DNA of 64,000 nucleotides, taken from NCBI RefSeq assembly GCF_007993795.1, contig NZ_CP042476.1:2542001-2606000 (forward strand), written 5' to 3'. A program made the position numbers and the translations under genes. The DNA comes from Antarcticibacterium arcticum. Lineage in GTDB: Bacteria; Bacteroidota; Bacteroidia; Flavobacteriales; Flavobacteriaceae. The notes beneath the pieces were generated by a model that searched no databases, was not told where the DNA came from, and worked only from the letters and a program-made list of their open reading frames with translations. Position 1 is the stretch's first letter. Every line of letters begins with the position of its first letter. Below, in pieces: positions 16,750 through 26,104 of the stretch.

Positions 16750-17784
16750 TTAAGGTGCGGGATTGGGAATTGCCTCATGTACGGCATCGATTTCCTGAAG
16801 TACCTCTTCTGAAAGTTCAAGCTTAATACTTTCAATATTTTCTTCCAGTTGCTCAAGTGAAGTAGCGCCAATTATTGTGCTGCTCACAAAAGGCTGTTGC
16901 TCTAAAAAGGCCAGTGCCATTTGCCCGGCTTTCAAACTATGCTTTTCTGCAATACTGCAATATCTTTTTGTAGCTTCGAGAGCCTGTGCATTGGAATATC
17001 TTGAATACTGCGGAAAAAGGGTGAGCCTTGCATTTTCTGGCATCTTATTTAAATACTTACCGGTAAGTGTTCCCATTCCCAGGGGCGAATATGGTAGTAA
17101 ACCAATATTTTCACGGTGATAGATCTCTGTAAGACCTATTTCATCTTTCCGGTTTAAGAGGTTGTATGGATTCTGGACCGTTATGATCCTAGGCGATCCC
17201 TTTCGGGCTTCTTCCAAACAACGCATCACTCCATAGGGCGATTCATTAGAAAGACCTATGTGCCTAACCTTACCCGATTTAATTACCTCATCCAGGTAAT
17301 TCAATATTTCACTGAAATTGTCCTGCCATTCCTCATCTTCGTCAACTTTATAACCCCTTTTACCAAAATAATTCGAGTTGCGCTCCGGCCAGTGTAGTTG
17401 GTAAAGGTCCAGGTAATCTGTATTCAGCCGTTGAAGACTTAATTCCAAAGCCTCGTCAATTGCAGCTTTGCTAAAGCCCAGATTGGGTCTTATATGAGCC
17501 ATGGCCCTTCCCGGCCCTGCAATTTTGGATGCCAGGATTATTTTATCCCTGTTTCCGGATTTTTGTAACCAGGTACCAATGATCTTTTCTGTATTTCCCT
17601 GGGTCTCTTTTCTGGCGGGAACTGGATACATCTCTGCAGTATCAATAAAATTGATGCCTTTTTCAAGAGCCATGTCCAATTGCTGATGCCCCTCTGCCTC
17701 AGTGTTTTGTTGCCCCCAGGTCATTGTTCCAAGGCAGAGCTTACTTACCCGAATATCTGTATTGGGAAGAGTGGTATATTTCAT
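16750..17784 (-). CDS. Aldo/keto reductase (Tas-like)
   Basis: The 344-residue protein is an NADPH-dependent aldo/keto reductase resembling E. coli Tas. It has the tetrad region INFIDTAEMYP (Asp and Tyr, about 44-54), KIILASKIAG (Lys) and LDLYQLHWPER (His, about 124-134). Nicotinamide-binding segments near the C-terminus are IIGATSLEQLEENI. Length fits the Tas subfamily (about 345). The substrate cannot be deduced. It is a single gene between the M23 peptidase and a terminator belonging to the OmpA-like gene. Confidence 0.93.
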   Translation of the reverse strand: MKYTTLPNTDIRVSKLCLGTMTWGQQNTEAEGHQQLDMALEKGINFIDTAEMYPVPARKETQGNTEKIIGTWLQKSGNRDKIILASKIAGPGRAMAHIRPNLGFSKAAIDEALELSLQRLNTDYLDLYQLHWPERNSNYFGKRGYKVDEDEEWQDNFSEILNYLDEVIKSGKVRHIGLSNESPYGVMRCLEEARKGSPRIITVQNPYNLLNRKDEIGLTEIYHRENIGLLPYSPLGMGTLTGKYLNKMPENARLTLFPQYSRYSNAQALEATKRYCSIAEKHSLKAGQMALAFLEQQPFVSSTIIGATSLEQLEENIESIKLELSEEVLQEIDAVHEAIPNPAP

Positions 17785-17828
17785 TAGATCTATGCTTTTT
17801 AGTTCCGCTTAATAAAGCGGTTTAATTA

Positions 17829-17872
17829 TAAAAAAGAAACTCCCGCAGAGGTTTCCGCAGGGAAAATTTCTT
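17829..17872 (-). terminator. Probable terminator after the OmpA-like gene
   Basis: On the minus strand a GC-rich hairpin (CCC-T-GCGGA, loop AACC, TCTGC-GGG, one bulge and one G-T wobble), extended by AGAAA/TTTCT, runs into six T. It is less regular than the other terminators in the window. Confidence 0.65.
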
Positions 17873-17904
17873 GTTGTTTAAATGACTTTGGGATATTTTA
17901 AAAA

Positions 17905-18861
17905 TTATTCCATTTCATTCAGTAACTGGTTTATTTCATCCAGTTTAGGAGTGAGAATAACTTCAATGCGGCGGTTCTTTGCTTTGCCTTCAGCGGTCTG
18001 ATTACTTGCTATAGGTGCATATTCTCCCCTTCCGGCGGCGGTGAGGTTTGATGCATCTATGCCCGAGTTTTCTCTTAAGATCTGGACAATTGAAGTGGCC
18101 CTTTTTGTAGAAAGGTCCCAGTTGTCTGTTAACTGGCCTGTTCCGCCGTAAGGCACATTATCTGTATGCCCCTCAATAAGTACAGCGATATCGGGATTTT
18201 GGGCGAGCACCTGGCCCAGTTGCTGCACGGCCTTTCTACCTTCTGTATTTACCGCCCAGCTTCCAGAACTAAATAATAATTTATTTTCCATGGATACATA
18301 AACTTTCCCGTCGCGTTGTTCAACGGTAAGGCCTTTGCCTTCAAAATTGGTAAGTGCATTGGAAACCGCAGTTTTCAAGGCATTCATCTTGGCATCTTTG
18401 GCCGCTATCAATCCTTCAAGTTCGTCTACTCTTTGAGAGCGTGCTGCAAGGTCACGCTGAAGTTTCTCCAATCTGGCCTGTTCTGTTGCCAGCGCCTTTC
18501 CTTTTTCTTCCAACTCTGCCAGAAGCTCGCGGTTTTGCCTGGAATTCTCAGCTATTGCACTGGAGCTATTGGCTTCCAATGCATCATAAGATCTGGTAAG
18601 GCTTTCCAGATTTTCGCGGGTTGTTTGCAGCTCACTGTTTAACCTGTCCCTTTCGGCTTTAATTTTATCATATTCCTCTCTCAGAGAAGTAAGATCTTTT
18701 TCACTTTTGTTGCGGGTTTCCCTTAATTCATTTGATAATTTCTGATTCCGGGTTTCCAGTGAATCATATTCGGCCTGCAGCTCTTTGTGTACTTTGGAGG
18801 ATACACAGGAAGAAAACATGCTTACCGCTAATAATGCAACAACAATAGATCTAAATGCCAT
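17905..18861 (-). CDS. OmpA-family lipoprotein with long coiled coil
   Basis: The 318-residue protein has a lipoprotein signal (VALLAVSMFSSC, Cys about residue 19). A long coiled coil rich in E, L, K and R spans about residues 25-165. The C-terminal OmpA domain (about 195-310) shows the peptidoglycan-binding blocks VLIEGHTDNVPYGG, LSTKRATSIVQIL and AKNRRIEVIL. It likely links the outer membrane to peptidoglycan. The terminator downstream and the exonuclease III gene 22 bp upstream suggest the two may be co-transcribed. Confidence 0.93.
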   Translation of the reverse strand: MAFRSIVVALLAVSMFSSCVSSKVHKELQAEYDSLETRNQKLSNELRETRNKSEKDLTSLREEYDKIKAERDRLNSELQTTRENLESLTRSYDALEANSSSAIAENSRQNRELLAELEEKGKALATEQARLEKLQRDLAARSQRVDELEGLIAAKDAKMNALKTAVSNALTNFEGKGLTVEQRDGKVYVSMENKLLFSSGSWAVNTEGRKAVQQLGQVLAQNPDIAVLIEGHTDNVPYGGTGQLTDNWDLSTKRATSIVQILRENSGIDASNLTAAGRGEYAPIASNQTAEGKAKNRRIEVILTPKLDEINQLLNEME

Positions 18862-18883
18862 AATGGGTTTATTAAGTTAATTT

Positions 18884-19648
18884 TTAATGTTCAATTTCAA
18901 GCAATACAGGACAATGGTCACTGTGGTAGGCCTCGGGCAGGATTACAGCCCTTTTCAATTTGTCTTTAAGAGATTCTGAAACCAGGTTATAATCTATTCT
19001 CCAGCCTTTATTATTACCCCGCGCACCTGCACGGTAGCTCCACCATGAGTAGTGGTCTCCTTCCTCATTAAAATGCCTGAAGGAATCTATGAAGCCGCTT
19101 TTCATAAAACCGTCTATCCATTCCCTTTCCACAGGTAAAAACCCTGAAGTGTTCTTTAATCTTACGGGATCGTGAATGTCTATTGCCTGATGACAGATGT
19201 TATAATCTCCGCATATGATAAGGTGAGGTATCTGTTCTTTAAGACGGTCTATATATTGCTGAAAATCGGCCATATACTGCAGTTTGTGCTCCAGCCGGTT
19301 AATATTCGTTCCAGAGGGGAGGTAAAGACTCATGACCGAGAAACCGTCAAAATCTGCCCGGAGGTTTCTCCCTTCAAAATCCATGTAGTCTATTCCTGTA
19401 CCGTATTCCACATTTAAAGGTTCATGCTTGCTAAGGATCGCTACCCCACTATAACCTTTTTTGCCGGCTGGGTACCAGTAATGATGTTTATAGCCCGCCT
19501 CTTCAAAAATGGACGTATCAAATTGTTCCGGAGTGGCTTTTATTTCCTGCAGGCAAAGAATATCAGGATCGGCAAAGGACAGCCATTCCAAAAATCCCTT
19601 TCGTAAGGCTGCTCTTATCCCGTTAACATTATAAGAAATGATTCTCAT
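18884..19648 (-). CDS. xth: Exodeoxyribonuclease III
   Basis: This is an AP endonuclease / 3'-5' exonuclease of base excision repair, 254 residues from the ATG at 19648. Upstream codons in frame (MKKLYSP) lie outside the conserved fold, so the start at MRIISYNVNG is chosen. Catalytic blocks are visible: SYNVNGIRAALRKGF (about 4-18), LCLQEIKA (Glu), SLYLPSG, CGDYNICHQAIDI (Asp, Asn) and SDHCPVLLEIE (Asp-His at the C-terminus). All residues of the EEP fold are present. Confidence 0.97.
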   Translation of the reverse strand: MRIISYNVNGIRAALRKGFLEWLSFADPDILCLQEIKATPEQFDTSIFEEAGYKHHYWYPAGKKGYSGVAILSKHEPLNVEYGTGIDYMDFEGRNLRADFDGFSVMSLYLPSGTNINRLEHKLQYMADFQQYIDRLKEQIPHLIICGDYNICHQAIDIHDPVRLKNTSGFLPVEREWIDGFMKSGFIDSFRHFNEEGDHYSWWSYRAGARGNNKGWRIDYNLVSESLKDKLKRAVILPEAYHSDHCPVLLEIEH

Positions 19649-19744
19649 TGGGGAATATAATTTTTTCAAAAATAAGCATTCCGAAGAGGTTTCTAAACCA
19701 TTTATGCCTATTTCTGCGGAAGAAAATGAATCCCGTGAAAAATT

Positions 19745-22713
19745 TTATTTTACCAGGAAGCGTTTGACTTTCCCCACATCCCGAGTTCCTATTCTCAACA
19801 AATAAACCCCGGTTGCGGCGTAGGACATATCAAATTCATAAAGATATCCCTGCCCATTACTCTCCACCTGGTTCTCGAGCATTTTCTGGCCCAGAATATT
19901 GTGAATTGTAATTCTAAGTGGTTGGTCAAAGGTGGTCTCCAGGAAAACCCGGAATATTCCATTTCCCTGTTCTGCTATTTCCAGCACAGCCTCATTAAGC
20001 AGGAAATCGTCGAGTTTTAAGGTACTGTCAATTATTCTTACTGAATAATCATGGGTAGTCCCATAATCCATCACACTGCAGGGGTCATTAAGGTCACCCT
20101 CAAAAGAGACATCTCCTGCTCTTACCCTCATCAAATGCTGGCCCAGAGCTGCATTGGCAGGGAGTGTGAATTCATAGCTGTGCCAGGTGTTGGGAGATGG
20201 GATCACCTCACTGGATATAAATCGTTCTGCATCATCAAAAACCCCGTTATCATTAAGGTCTATCCATAATGAGAATTGCTCATTTTGCGGGGAATCAAAC
20301 AAAGTTTTAACCCTCACTGTAAAGGTGCGTTTGGACCTGTCAAGATCTGTAGAAAAGCCTATATAATCTGCATAGCCATCAACACAGGGAATTCTTTCAT
20401 TTAGAATATCTTCCAATTCAAAGGAATGGATCCCGTCCCCAAAACTGGCACAGTCTGATCCTACCGGGATACAATTCAGGTTGGCGACAGATTTGGTATG
20501 GCTGTCGTTGGTTGTATCCTGATCTCCCTGTAAATTTGTTTCAGCATAAATTAAGAATCGTCCATAGGCCGAAAGATTTGCCTTTTGAGAAAACGTATAA
20601 ACCGCATTCTCACCCACGGGAATTGTTCCGGGAAAAACTTCTCTTACCCTTACATTATTCTCTATCCTGTATGCCACCGGAATGTTAGATTGGGGTTCTC
20701 CCCCAAAATTTTCTATGGTTATTGTAATATCTTCAGAAGAAGTGAGCTCCAAACCTGTATTGGGCGCATCAATAGAGGTGACCCCCACATCTTTGGGGAA
20801 TAAGTTGGTAACGTTTGTAGTAAAAGTATCGTTCTCCGGAGCCTCATCACCCGGGAGAGCTGTAGATGCCGTGATCTCATATGTTTGACCTATCACCCCC
20901 AGATTAGCAGGAGTTGCAAAGGTGTAATCTACCGAGCTGGTGCCTTCCACAGATCCTGTAAATATTTCAGTAACCACGGGCCCACCGTCTAGAGAATAAC
21001 TAACAGGTATATTTGTTTGGGTATTCACCCCAAAATTTCTGATGGTAACAGTTACCTGTTCAGAATTGGAAAGGGTGGCATCTGTAGGTTTCACAACGGC
21101 TATTATTCCAACATCGTTGTTAAAATCTGGCGCAAGTTTAAAAACCCCTACCCTGTTTTTACGGTCCAGCCCCTCAAAATATTCACCATTATGCCAAAAG
21201 GTAACATGGTCAAAAGGATCAACCGTTAGATGGGCATAATCTCCATATCTGGAAGATGGGTTTGGGCTTAAACCTTCAACAATACTTGTTTCCACAACCG
21301 TCATTACCCCCAAAGGGTCATTGGCATACCTGCCTGTATAACGAATAGACGGAAAGATTGGGGTGGCCGGACTTTTATCAAGTACCGTAAATCCCAGTCC
21401 AATATTTCCTTCTTTATCCATTCCAATACTCCCGCTCCAGCGATCACTTTTATCGGGAGCATAGGTGCCTTCCTGAAATACATACCAGGAACCACCGGAG
21501 GAATCCTGACGCAGCTCATACCAGCGTATTCCTGCATGTTCTGCGGCAGTAGGATCTATATCTACCACAAAGTTCATTACGGCCGAGTTATAAGAAGGAA
21601 ATCGCCTGTACTGGGTCATATACATCATCGTGGCCTGGAGTACATCCAAATCGGGAGCATTGCCGGGTTGTTCAAGATTTGAAAAGGCCCCGCCGTCAAA
21701 AGTTGCTATAAACGGGCTTACACCTTCTCCCGTCCCCAATTCCTGAAATTCAGCTATTGAAGAGGCCGGGGGTTACTCCAGTTCATATTTATGTTCCAGA
21801 TCTTTAAATGATCTTCAGATATACCTGCCCAGGAATCATCCTGCATATAAATTATAGGGGAATTACCACGAGGCGGCAGGTCATCTCCCATCGCATGAAA
21901 TCCTGCGGGGCTATAAAATCCATTGGTATTTATTCCTGGAAGTGGAAAACCAACAACCTGGGCAGTTTCTCCCACCAGCATTCGGTCTCTTTCGAAAACA
22001 TACACTACCTGGCTGGTACTTGCGGTTCGGGAGTTTTTATTGGTTGTAACATAGTATCCATCACTCCAAACAGAAATTTTTGGATAATCTGGCAAAGCCC
22101 CGTTTGTATTAAAACGATATGTGTACCAACCATCATTTACCGGGTTTGGCCCCCTCGAAACTGCAACCAGAAAACTTTCCGGTGTATCGCTGAACTGAGT
22201 GATTAGAAACCTGTCGGCAAATTCATCGTAAAGAATAATGGGATCTCCCAGGGTTTCATTCGTAAATTCTCCGCCAATACTGGCGAGGGATGCAGGCGGC
22301 ACCAGCTGATTTCCCGATTTATCAAAAATTGAAAATGCCGAGTTCCATCCATTGACATAATGAAACGGGCCGGCCGCACCTGTAGGATCTGTGGGTGTGG
22401 AACGGGAAACCGCAGCATCAAAAGATAAAATCGGGGATTTAACAGGGACTTTTCCGGGTTCTGCCTGACGGGTAGCGTCCATGGTTTTTGGCAGGCCCTT
22501 TCCGGGAACTACCTTATTTATTCCCCTGTTTCTGGGGTTAACAATCTTGAATTCTGTAGAAGGTGGAATCAATTTTCGCTTTGATAGCGCCTCCACCGGG
22601 ACAGCCCTGGCAGAATCAATATAAACCGGACCGGAAGTTTCTCTTTTTTGAGCAATAGCCGGATTGGAGAAACACCAAAAAATAAAAAAGAAAACAAATA
22701 ATGATCTGGTCAT
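19745..22713 (-). pseudogene. T9SS-secreted CARDB/GEVED protein split by a frameshift
   Basis: Two adjacent minus-strand frames (22713-21754 and the region to 19745) together make one secreted protein of about 989 residues. The first half starts MTRSLFVFFFIFWCFSNPAIAQ, a signal peptide. It ends WSNPRPLQ-stop, while the next frame reads PPASSIAEFQELGTGEGVSP. Adding one base to the five-G run (plus strand) at 21768-21772 joins WSNP to PASSIAEFQ without interruption. The second half has two CARDB-like repeats (TVTIRNFG, TITIENFG), a GEVED domain (FSLWIDLNDNGVFDD) and a type A T9SS sorting tail (ATGVYLLRIG...FLVK). The cause may be sequencing error, a recent null mutation or phase variation. The substrate is unknown. 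Confidence 0.85.
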
Positions 22714-22770
22714 ACCTAAAAAATGATACCTGATGGAATAGTCTTTAAAAATAGGCATTTAATAAAAATA

Positions 22771-22804
22771 AGCAGAGGCAATTAACGAATTAAATGCCTC
22801 TGCA
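22771..22804 (-). terminator. Terminator after glyS
   Basis: A perfect 9-bp stem GCAGAGGCA/TGCCTCTGC with a 14-nt loop is followed on the minus strand by TTATTTTTATT. It lies 25 bp past the glyS stop. Confidence 0.82.
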
Positions 22805-22828
22805 AAATAGTTAAATAATTTATAAAAT

Positions 22829-24367
22829 TTATGCTTTCAACCAGCTTTTAAAATCTATCTCCTGCTGTATCAGGGATTTTAGTTCAGTAATTTTAACCCT
22901 TTTTTGAAGCATGGAATCACGGTAACGTATTGTAACACTTCTGTCTTCCAGTGAATCGTGGTCTACCGTAATACACAATGGAGTACCTGCAGCATCCTGC
23001 CTGCGGTACCTTCTCCCTATCGCATCCTTTTCATCGTACTGCACCTGGAAATCCCATTTTAGTTCTTCAATTATCTCATTAGCCAGTTCCGGCAGGCCAT
23101 CTTTTTTCACCAAAGGTAAAATAGCTGCCTTTGTTGGTGCCAGGATCGCAGGTAGTTTTAAAACTGTACGGCTGGAACCATCCTCAAGTGTTTCCTCCTT
23201 CAGGGATGAAGAAAGAACTGCCAGGAACATCCTGTCCAGTCCAATAGAAGTTTCTATAACGTAGGGAACATAATTTTCATTCATTTCCGGATCAAAGAAT
23301 CTCAGTTTTCTACCTGAATGTTCTTCATGCGCCTTAAGGTCAAAATCTGTACGGGAATGAATACCCTCCAGTTCTTTAAAACCAAAAGGAAAATTAAATT
23401 CAATATCGGCTGCTGCATTAGCGTAATGGGCCAGTTTATCATGGTCATGAAAACGGTAGTTTTCTTCTCCCAGGTTCAGGGAGTAATGCCATTTTATACG
23501 CTCTTCTTTCCAGTGTTCATACCATTTTAATTCCTCTCCCGGTCGCACGAAAAATTGCATCTCCATTTGTTCAAACTCCCGCATCCTGAAAATAAACTGC
23601 CTTGCAACTATCTCGTTCCTAAAAGCCTTTCCTGTTTGAGCGATTCCGAAAGGAATTTTCATTCGCCCGCTCTTTTGGACATTAGAGAAATTCACGAAAA
23701 TTCCCTGGGCAGTTTCCGGCCTAAGGTAAAGATCTGATGAAGTCTCGGCCGAGGCACCCATTTTTGTTCCGAACATCAAATTAAATTGTCTTACCTCTGT
23801 CCAGTTTTTGGAACCGGTCTCAGGATCTGCAATTTCAAGTTCTTCAATTAAAGCCTTAACATCTTTAAGATCCTCACGGGTAAGGGAATCTCCCAAACGC
23901 TTCAGGATATCCCTGCGTTCATTCAAATATCTTACTACCCTGTCATTTGTGGCTACAAACTGCTCTTCATCAAAAGCATCTCCAAAACGTTTTTTTGCCT
24001 TGTCGATTTCCTTTTGCGCTTTCTGCAATATTTTTTCAGCATGATCTTCTACCAGTACATCTGCACGGTAACGCTTTTTAGAATCTTTATTATCAATTAA
24101 GGGATCATTAAAAGCATCTACGTGACCAGAAGCTTTCCAGGTTTTTGGATGCATAAGGATCGCCGCATCCAGCCCAACAATGTTTTGATGCAATTGCACC
24201 ATGCTCTTCCACCAGTACTCCCTGATATTTTTCTTAAGTTCAACACCATTTTGACCGTAGTCATAAACCGCGCTAAGCCCATCATAAATTTCACTTGATG
24301 CGAAAATATACCCATACTCTTTGGCATGGGATATCACATTTTTAAATAGATCTTCTTGTTTTGCCAT
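22829..24367 (-). CDS. glyS: Glycyl-tRNA synthetase (alpha2 type)
   Basis: This class II synthetase charges tRNA-Gly. At 512 residues it is the single-chain homodimeric type (also written glyQS), not the separate alpha/beta form. Class II blocks are present: FNLMFGTKMG followed by LYLRPETAQGIFVNF (motif 2 region, about 215-232), AFRNEIVARQFIFRMREFEQMEMQFF, and IGLDRMFLAVL (motif 3). The C-terminal anticodon-binding domain begins near TKAAILPLVKK. It is monocistronic between two terminators. A TAnnTTTG element lies only 4 nt before the ATG. Confidence 0.98.
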   Translation of the reverse strand: MAKQEDLFKNVISHAKEYGYIFASSEIYDGLSAVYDYGQNGVELKKNIREYWWKSMVQLHQNIVGLDAAILMHPKTWKASGHVDAFNDPLIDNKDSKKRYRADVLVEDHAEKILQKAQKEIDKAKKRFGDAFDEEQFVATNDRVVRYLNERRDILKRLGDSLTREDLKDVKALIEELEIADPETGSKNWTEVRQFNLMFGTKMGASAETSSDLYLRPETAQGIFVNFSNVQKSGRMKIPFGIAQTGKAFRNEIVARQFIFRMREFEQMEMQFFVRPGEELKWYEHWKEERIKWHYSLNLGEENYRFHDHDKLAHYANAAADIEFNFPFGFKELEGIHSRTDFDLKAHEEHSGRKLRFFDPEMNENYVPYVIETSIGLDRMFLAVLSSSLKEETLEDGSSRTVLKLPAILAPTKAAILPLVKKDGLPELANEIIEELKWDFQVQYDEKDAIGRRYRRQDAAGTPLCITVDHDSLEDRSVTIRYRDSMLQKRVKITELKSLIQQEIDFKSWLKA

Positions 24368-24371
24368 AGCG

Positions 24372-24404
24372 CAAAAATAAAAAAACCGCCTTGATAAAGG
24401 TCAA
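24372..24404 (-). promoter_or_regulatory. glyS promoter, -7 element almost abutting the ATG
   Basis: Minus-strand TATTTTTG (24379-24372) matches TAnnTTTG. A TTG at 24404-24402 is 22 nt upstream, within the 17-23 range reported for Flavobacterium. Only 4 nt separate the element from the ATG at 24367, implying a leaderless or nearly leaderless mRNA. The -33 box overlaps the upstream terminator hairpin. Confidence 0.5.
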
Positions 24405-24412
24405 GGCGGTTC
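24381..24412 (-). terminator. Terminator after the coiled-coil membrane protein gene
   Basis: A perfect 11-bp stem AACCGCCTTGA/TCAAGGCGGTT with a 6-nt loop is followed on the minus strand by seven T. It lies 21 bp past the stop at 24433 and overlaps the candidate glyS promoter. Confidence 0.88.
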
Positions 24413-24432
24413 CGTATTTTTCTTAAATTAAA

Positions 24433-25317
24433 TTATCTTAATGCGAAAGAGCTGGTTCCTATTAATTGGTTCCCTGCATAAACATATACTTTATAAGTTC
24501 CTTCCATTAATTTCTCTCTGTCTGTATTTGAAAGAATACATACATCCAGTTCTTCATTTTCATAGAATATCTTGGAAGCTGCACTGTAAACCATTACCCC
24601 ACCATCGTGTTGTACCGCAAGTTGGTCTCCCACCAGTTCGTTTTCGGGATTGTACACCTGTACAAACATTTCCTTTTCACCAGCCTGGGACAGAGCATTC
24701 TCTGTAATTGTAAAACAAGTACGAATCTGGTCAATTCTACGGGTCCTGTTATTGGTAACAAGTTTACCATTGTTACGCACTATAACCCCTTCCCCTTTAA
24801 GACCTGTAACCTTTAATTGAGCAGCACGGTCTACCTTGGTAGAAAGGCTTTGGTTGGTAACCTGTAAGGAATCGCTCATCCTGGTTCTTTGTGCAAGGAC
24901 CATATTAGTACTATCTATTGTTGTAGCAAGTAAACGGTTTTGATTGCTTAAACTATCTACCACCCGGAACAACCTGTCCTTTTCACTCTTAAGGGCACCA
25001 ATTTCCCTGCGATACCTGGAAATAAGCACGAGGTTGGCTTCGGAATCTTTTACCGAATCAAGCAATACAGCTATTCTCTGGCGGGCATCCACAAGATCCT
25101 GATCCATAACCTCATTAGTTGCAATTGCTTCATCATATTTTACAATAAGATCATTCAGCTCATCCTCAATAACTGCTTTTTCCTTTTGTAAAATAGCTTT
25201 GTTTTCCTTTTCCTCATTATAGAATTTAACAGTATATATTCCAAGGGCTATTAAAGCCACGGCTAATATGCCCGTAAGAATTTTTAAAGCGGTATTACTT
25301 TTGGTTTCGGTCATCAT
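24433..25317 (-). CDS. Membrane-anchored coiled-coil protein of unknown function
   Basis: I do not recognise a named family. The 294-residue protein has one membrane helix (about 10-28, ALKILTGILAVALIALGIYTV) and then a coiled coil to about residue 160 rich in E, D, K and L. The C-terminal globular domain of about 120 residues holds KVTGLKGEGVIVRNNGKLVTNN and RRIDQIRTCFTI. An alternative ATG is the second codon. It is divergent from comF and ends at a terminator before glyS. Position and topology suggest an envelope or division-scaffold role, but nothing in the sequence shows it. Confidence 0.75.
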   Translation of the reverse strand: MMTETKSNTALKILTGILAVALIALGIYTVKFYNEEKENKAILQKEKAVIEDELNDLIVKYDEAIATNEVMDQDLVDARQRIAVLLDSVKDSEANLVLISRYRREIGALKSEKDRLFRVVDSLSNQNRLLATTIDSTNMVLAQRTRMSDSLQVTNQSLSTKVDRAAQLKVTGLKGEGVIVRNNGKLVTNNRTRRIDQIRTCFTITENALSQAGEKEMFVQVYNPENELVGDQLAVQHDGGVMVYSAASKIFYENEELDVCILSNTDREKLMEGTYKVYVYAGNQLIGTSSFALR

Positions 25318-25378
25318 ATATGTTAATTTAGTTTGTAAATTTAGAAGTTTAGTGGTGTAAGTTACAATTCATTAACAA

Positions 25379-26059
25379 ATGTTTCACGATTTTCTTAATT
25401 TATTTTACCCTGAAGTATGCCAGATATGTGATAATATCCTGGTAAAAAATGAAACCGTAATTTGTATTAATTGCCTGCACGAACTACCTGTTACTAATTT
25501 CCACTTTGATAACGAAAACCCAGTAATAAAAGTATTTTACGGCAGGGTGAAAGTAGAAAATGCTACTGCACTTCTTTTATTTCAAAAGAAAGGAGCAGTA
25601 CAAAAGCTCATACATAACCTGAAATATAAAGGCCAACAAAAAATTGGGAATTTTCTGGGAAAATGGATGGGCGAGGAACTTTCCAAAGCTGATGGTTTTT
25701 CTAAAATTGATGCAGTTATTCCCGTTCCGCTTCATCCAAGAAAATTAAGATCCCGCGGATTTAACCAGGTTGAGAACTTTGGAAAAGAGATTGCCAGTGC
25801 TCTACAGGTACCATATCTTGACAATGTACTTTTAAAAAGGTCATTTTCCGGCTCACAAACCATTAAATCCCGGTTGGCCAGGTGGGGAAATATAGAAGAA
25901 TCCTTTGTACTGGCTAATCCCGGGCTTATTCATAAAAAACATCTGCTACTTGTAGATGATCTTATAACTACGGGTTCAACCCTGGAAGCTTGTGCCACAG
26001 TTTTAAAAGAAGCAGGAGATGTAAAAATAAGTGTGGCAACCATGGCTTTTGCCAATTAA
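25379..26059 (+). CDS. comF: ComF family protein (phosphoribosyltransferase fold)
   Basis: The 226-residue protein matches ComF/GntX proteins linked to DNA uptake. The N-terminus has a four-cysteine zinc-binding pattern (CQICDNIL...CINCLHEL, about 15-37). The phosphoribosyltransferase-like domain has RSRGFNQVENFGKEIA and the PRPP loop LLLVDDLITTGSTLEACA (about 193-210). A direct role in transformation in this organism is inferred only from the family. It is followed closely by the Ig-like lipoprotein gene (45 bp). Confidence 0.93.
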   Translation: MFHDFLNLFYPEVCQICDNILVKNETVICINCLHELPVTNFHFDNENPVIKVFYGRVKVENATALLLFQKKGAVQKLIHNLKYKGQQKIGNFLGKWMGEELSKADGFSKIDAVIPVPLHPRKLRSRGFNQVENFGKEIASALQVPYLDNVLLKRSFSGSQTIKSRLARWGNIEESFVLANPGLIHKKHLLLVDDLITTGSTLEACATVLKEAGDVKISVATMAFAN

Positions 26060-26104
26060 CAAAAGAAAAATTAATTGTTTCTTTGTGGTTCAAATGTGGT
26101 TTTC

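Noticed and set aside
17785..17828. Promoter for the aldo/keto reductase gene
   Set aside because: No TAnnTTTG match found in the gap.
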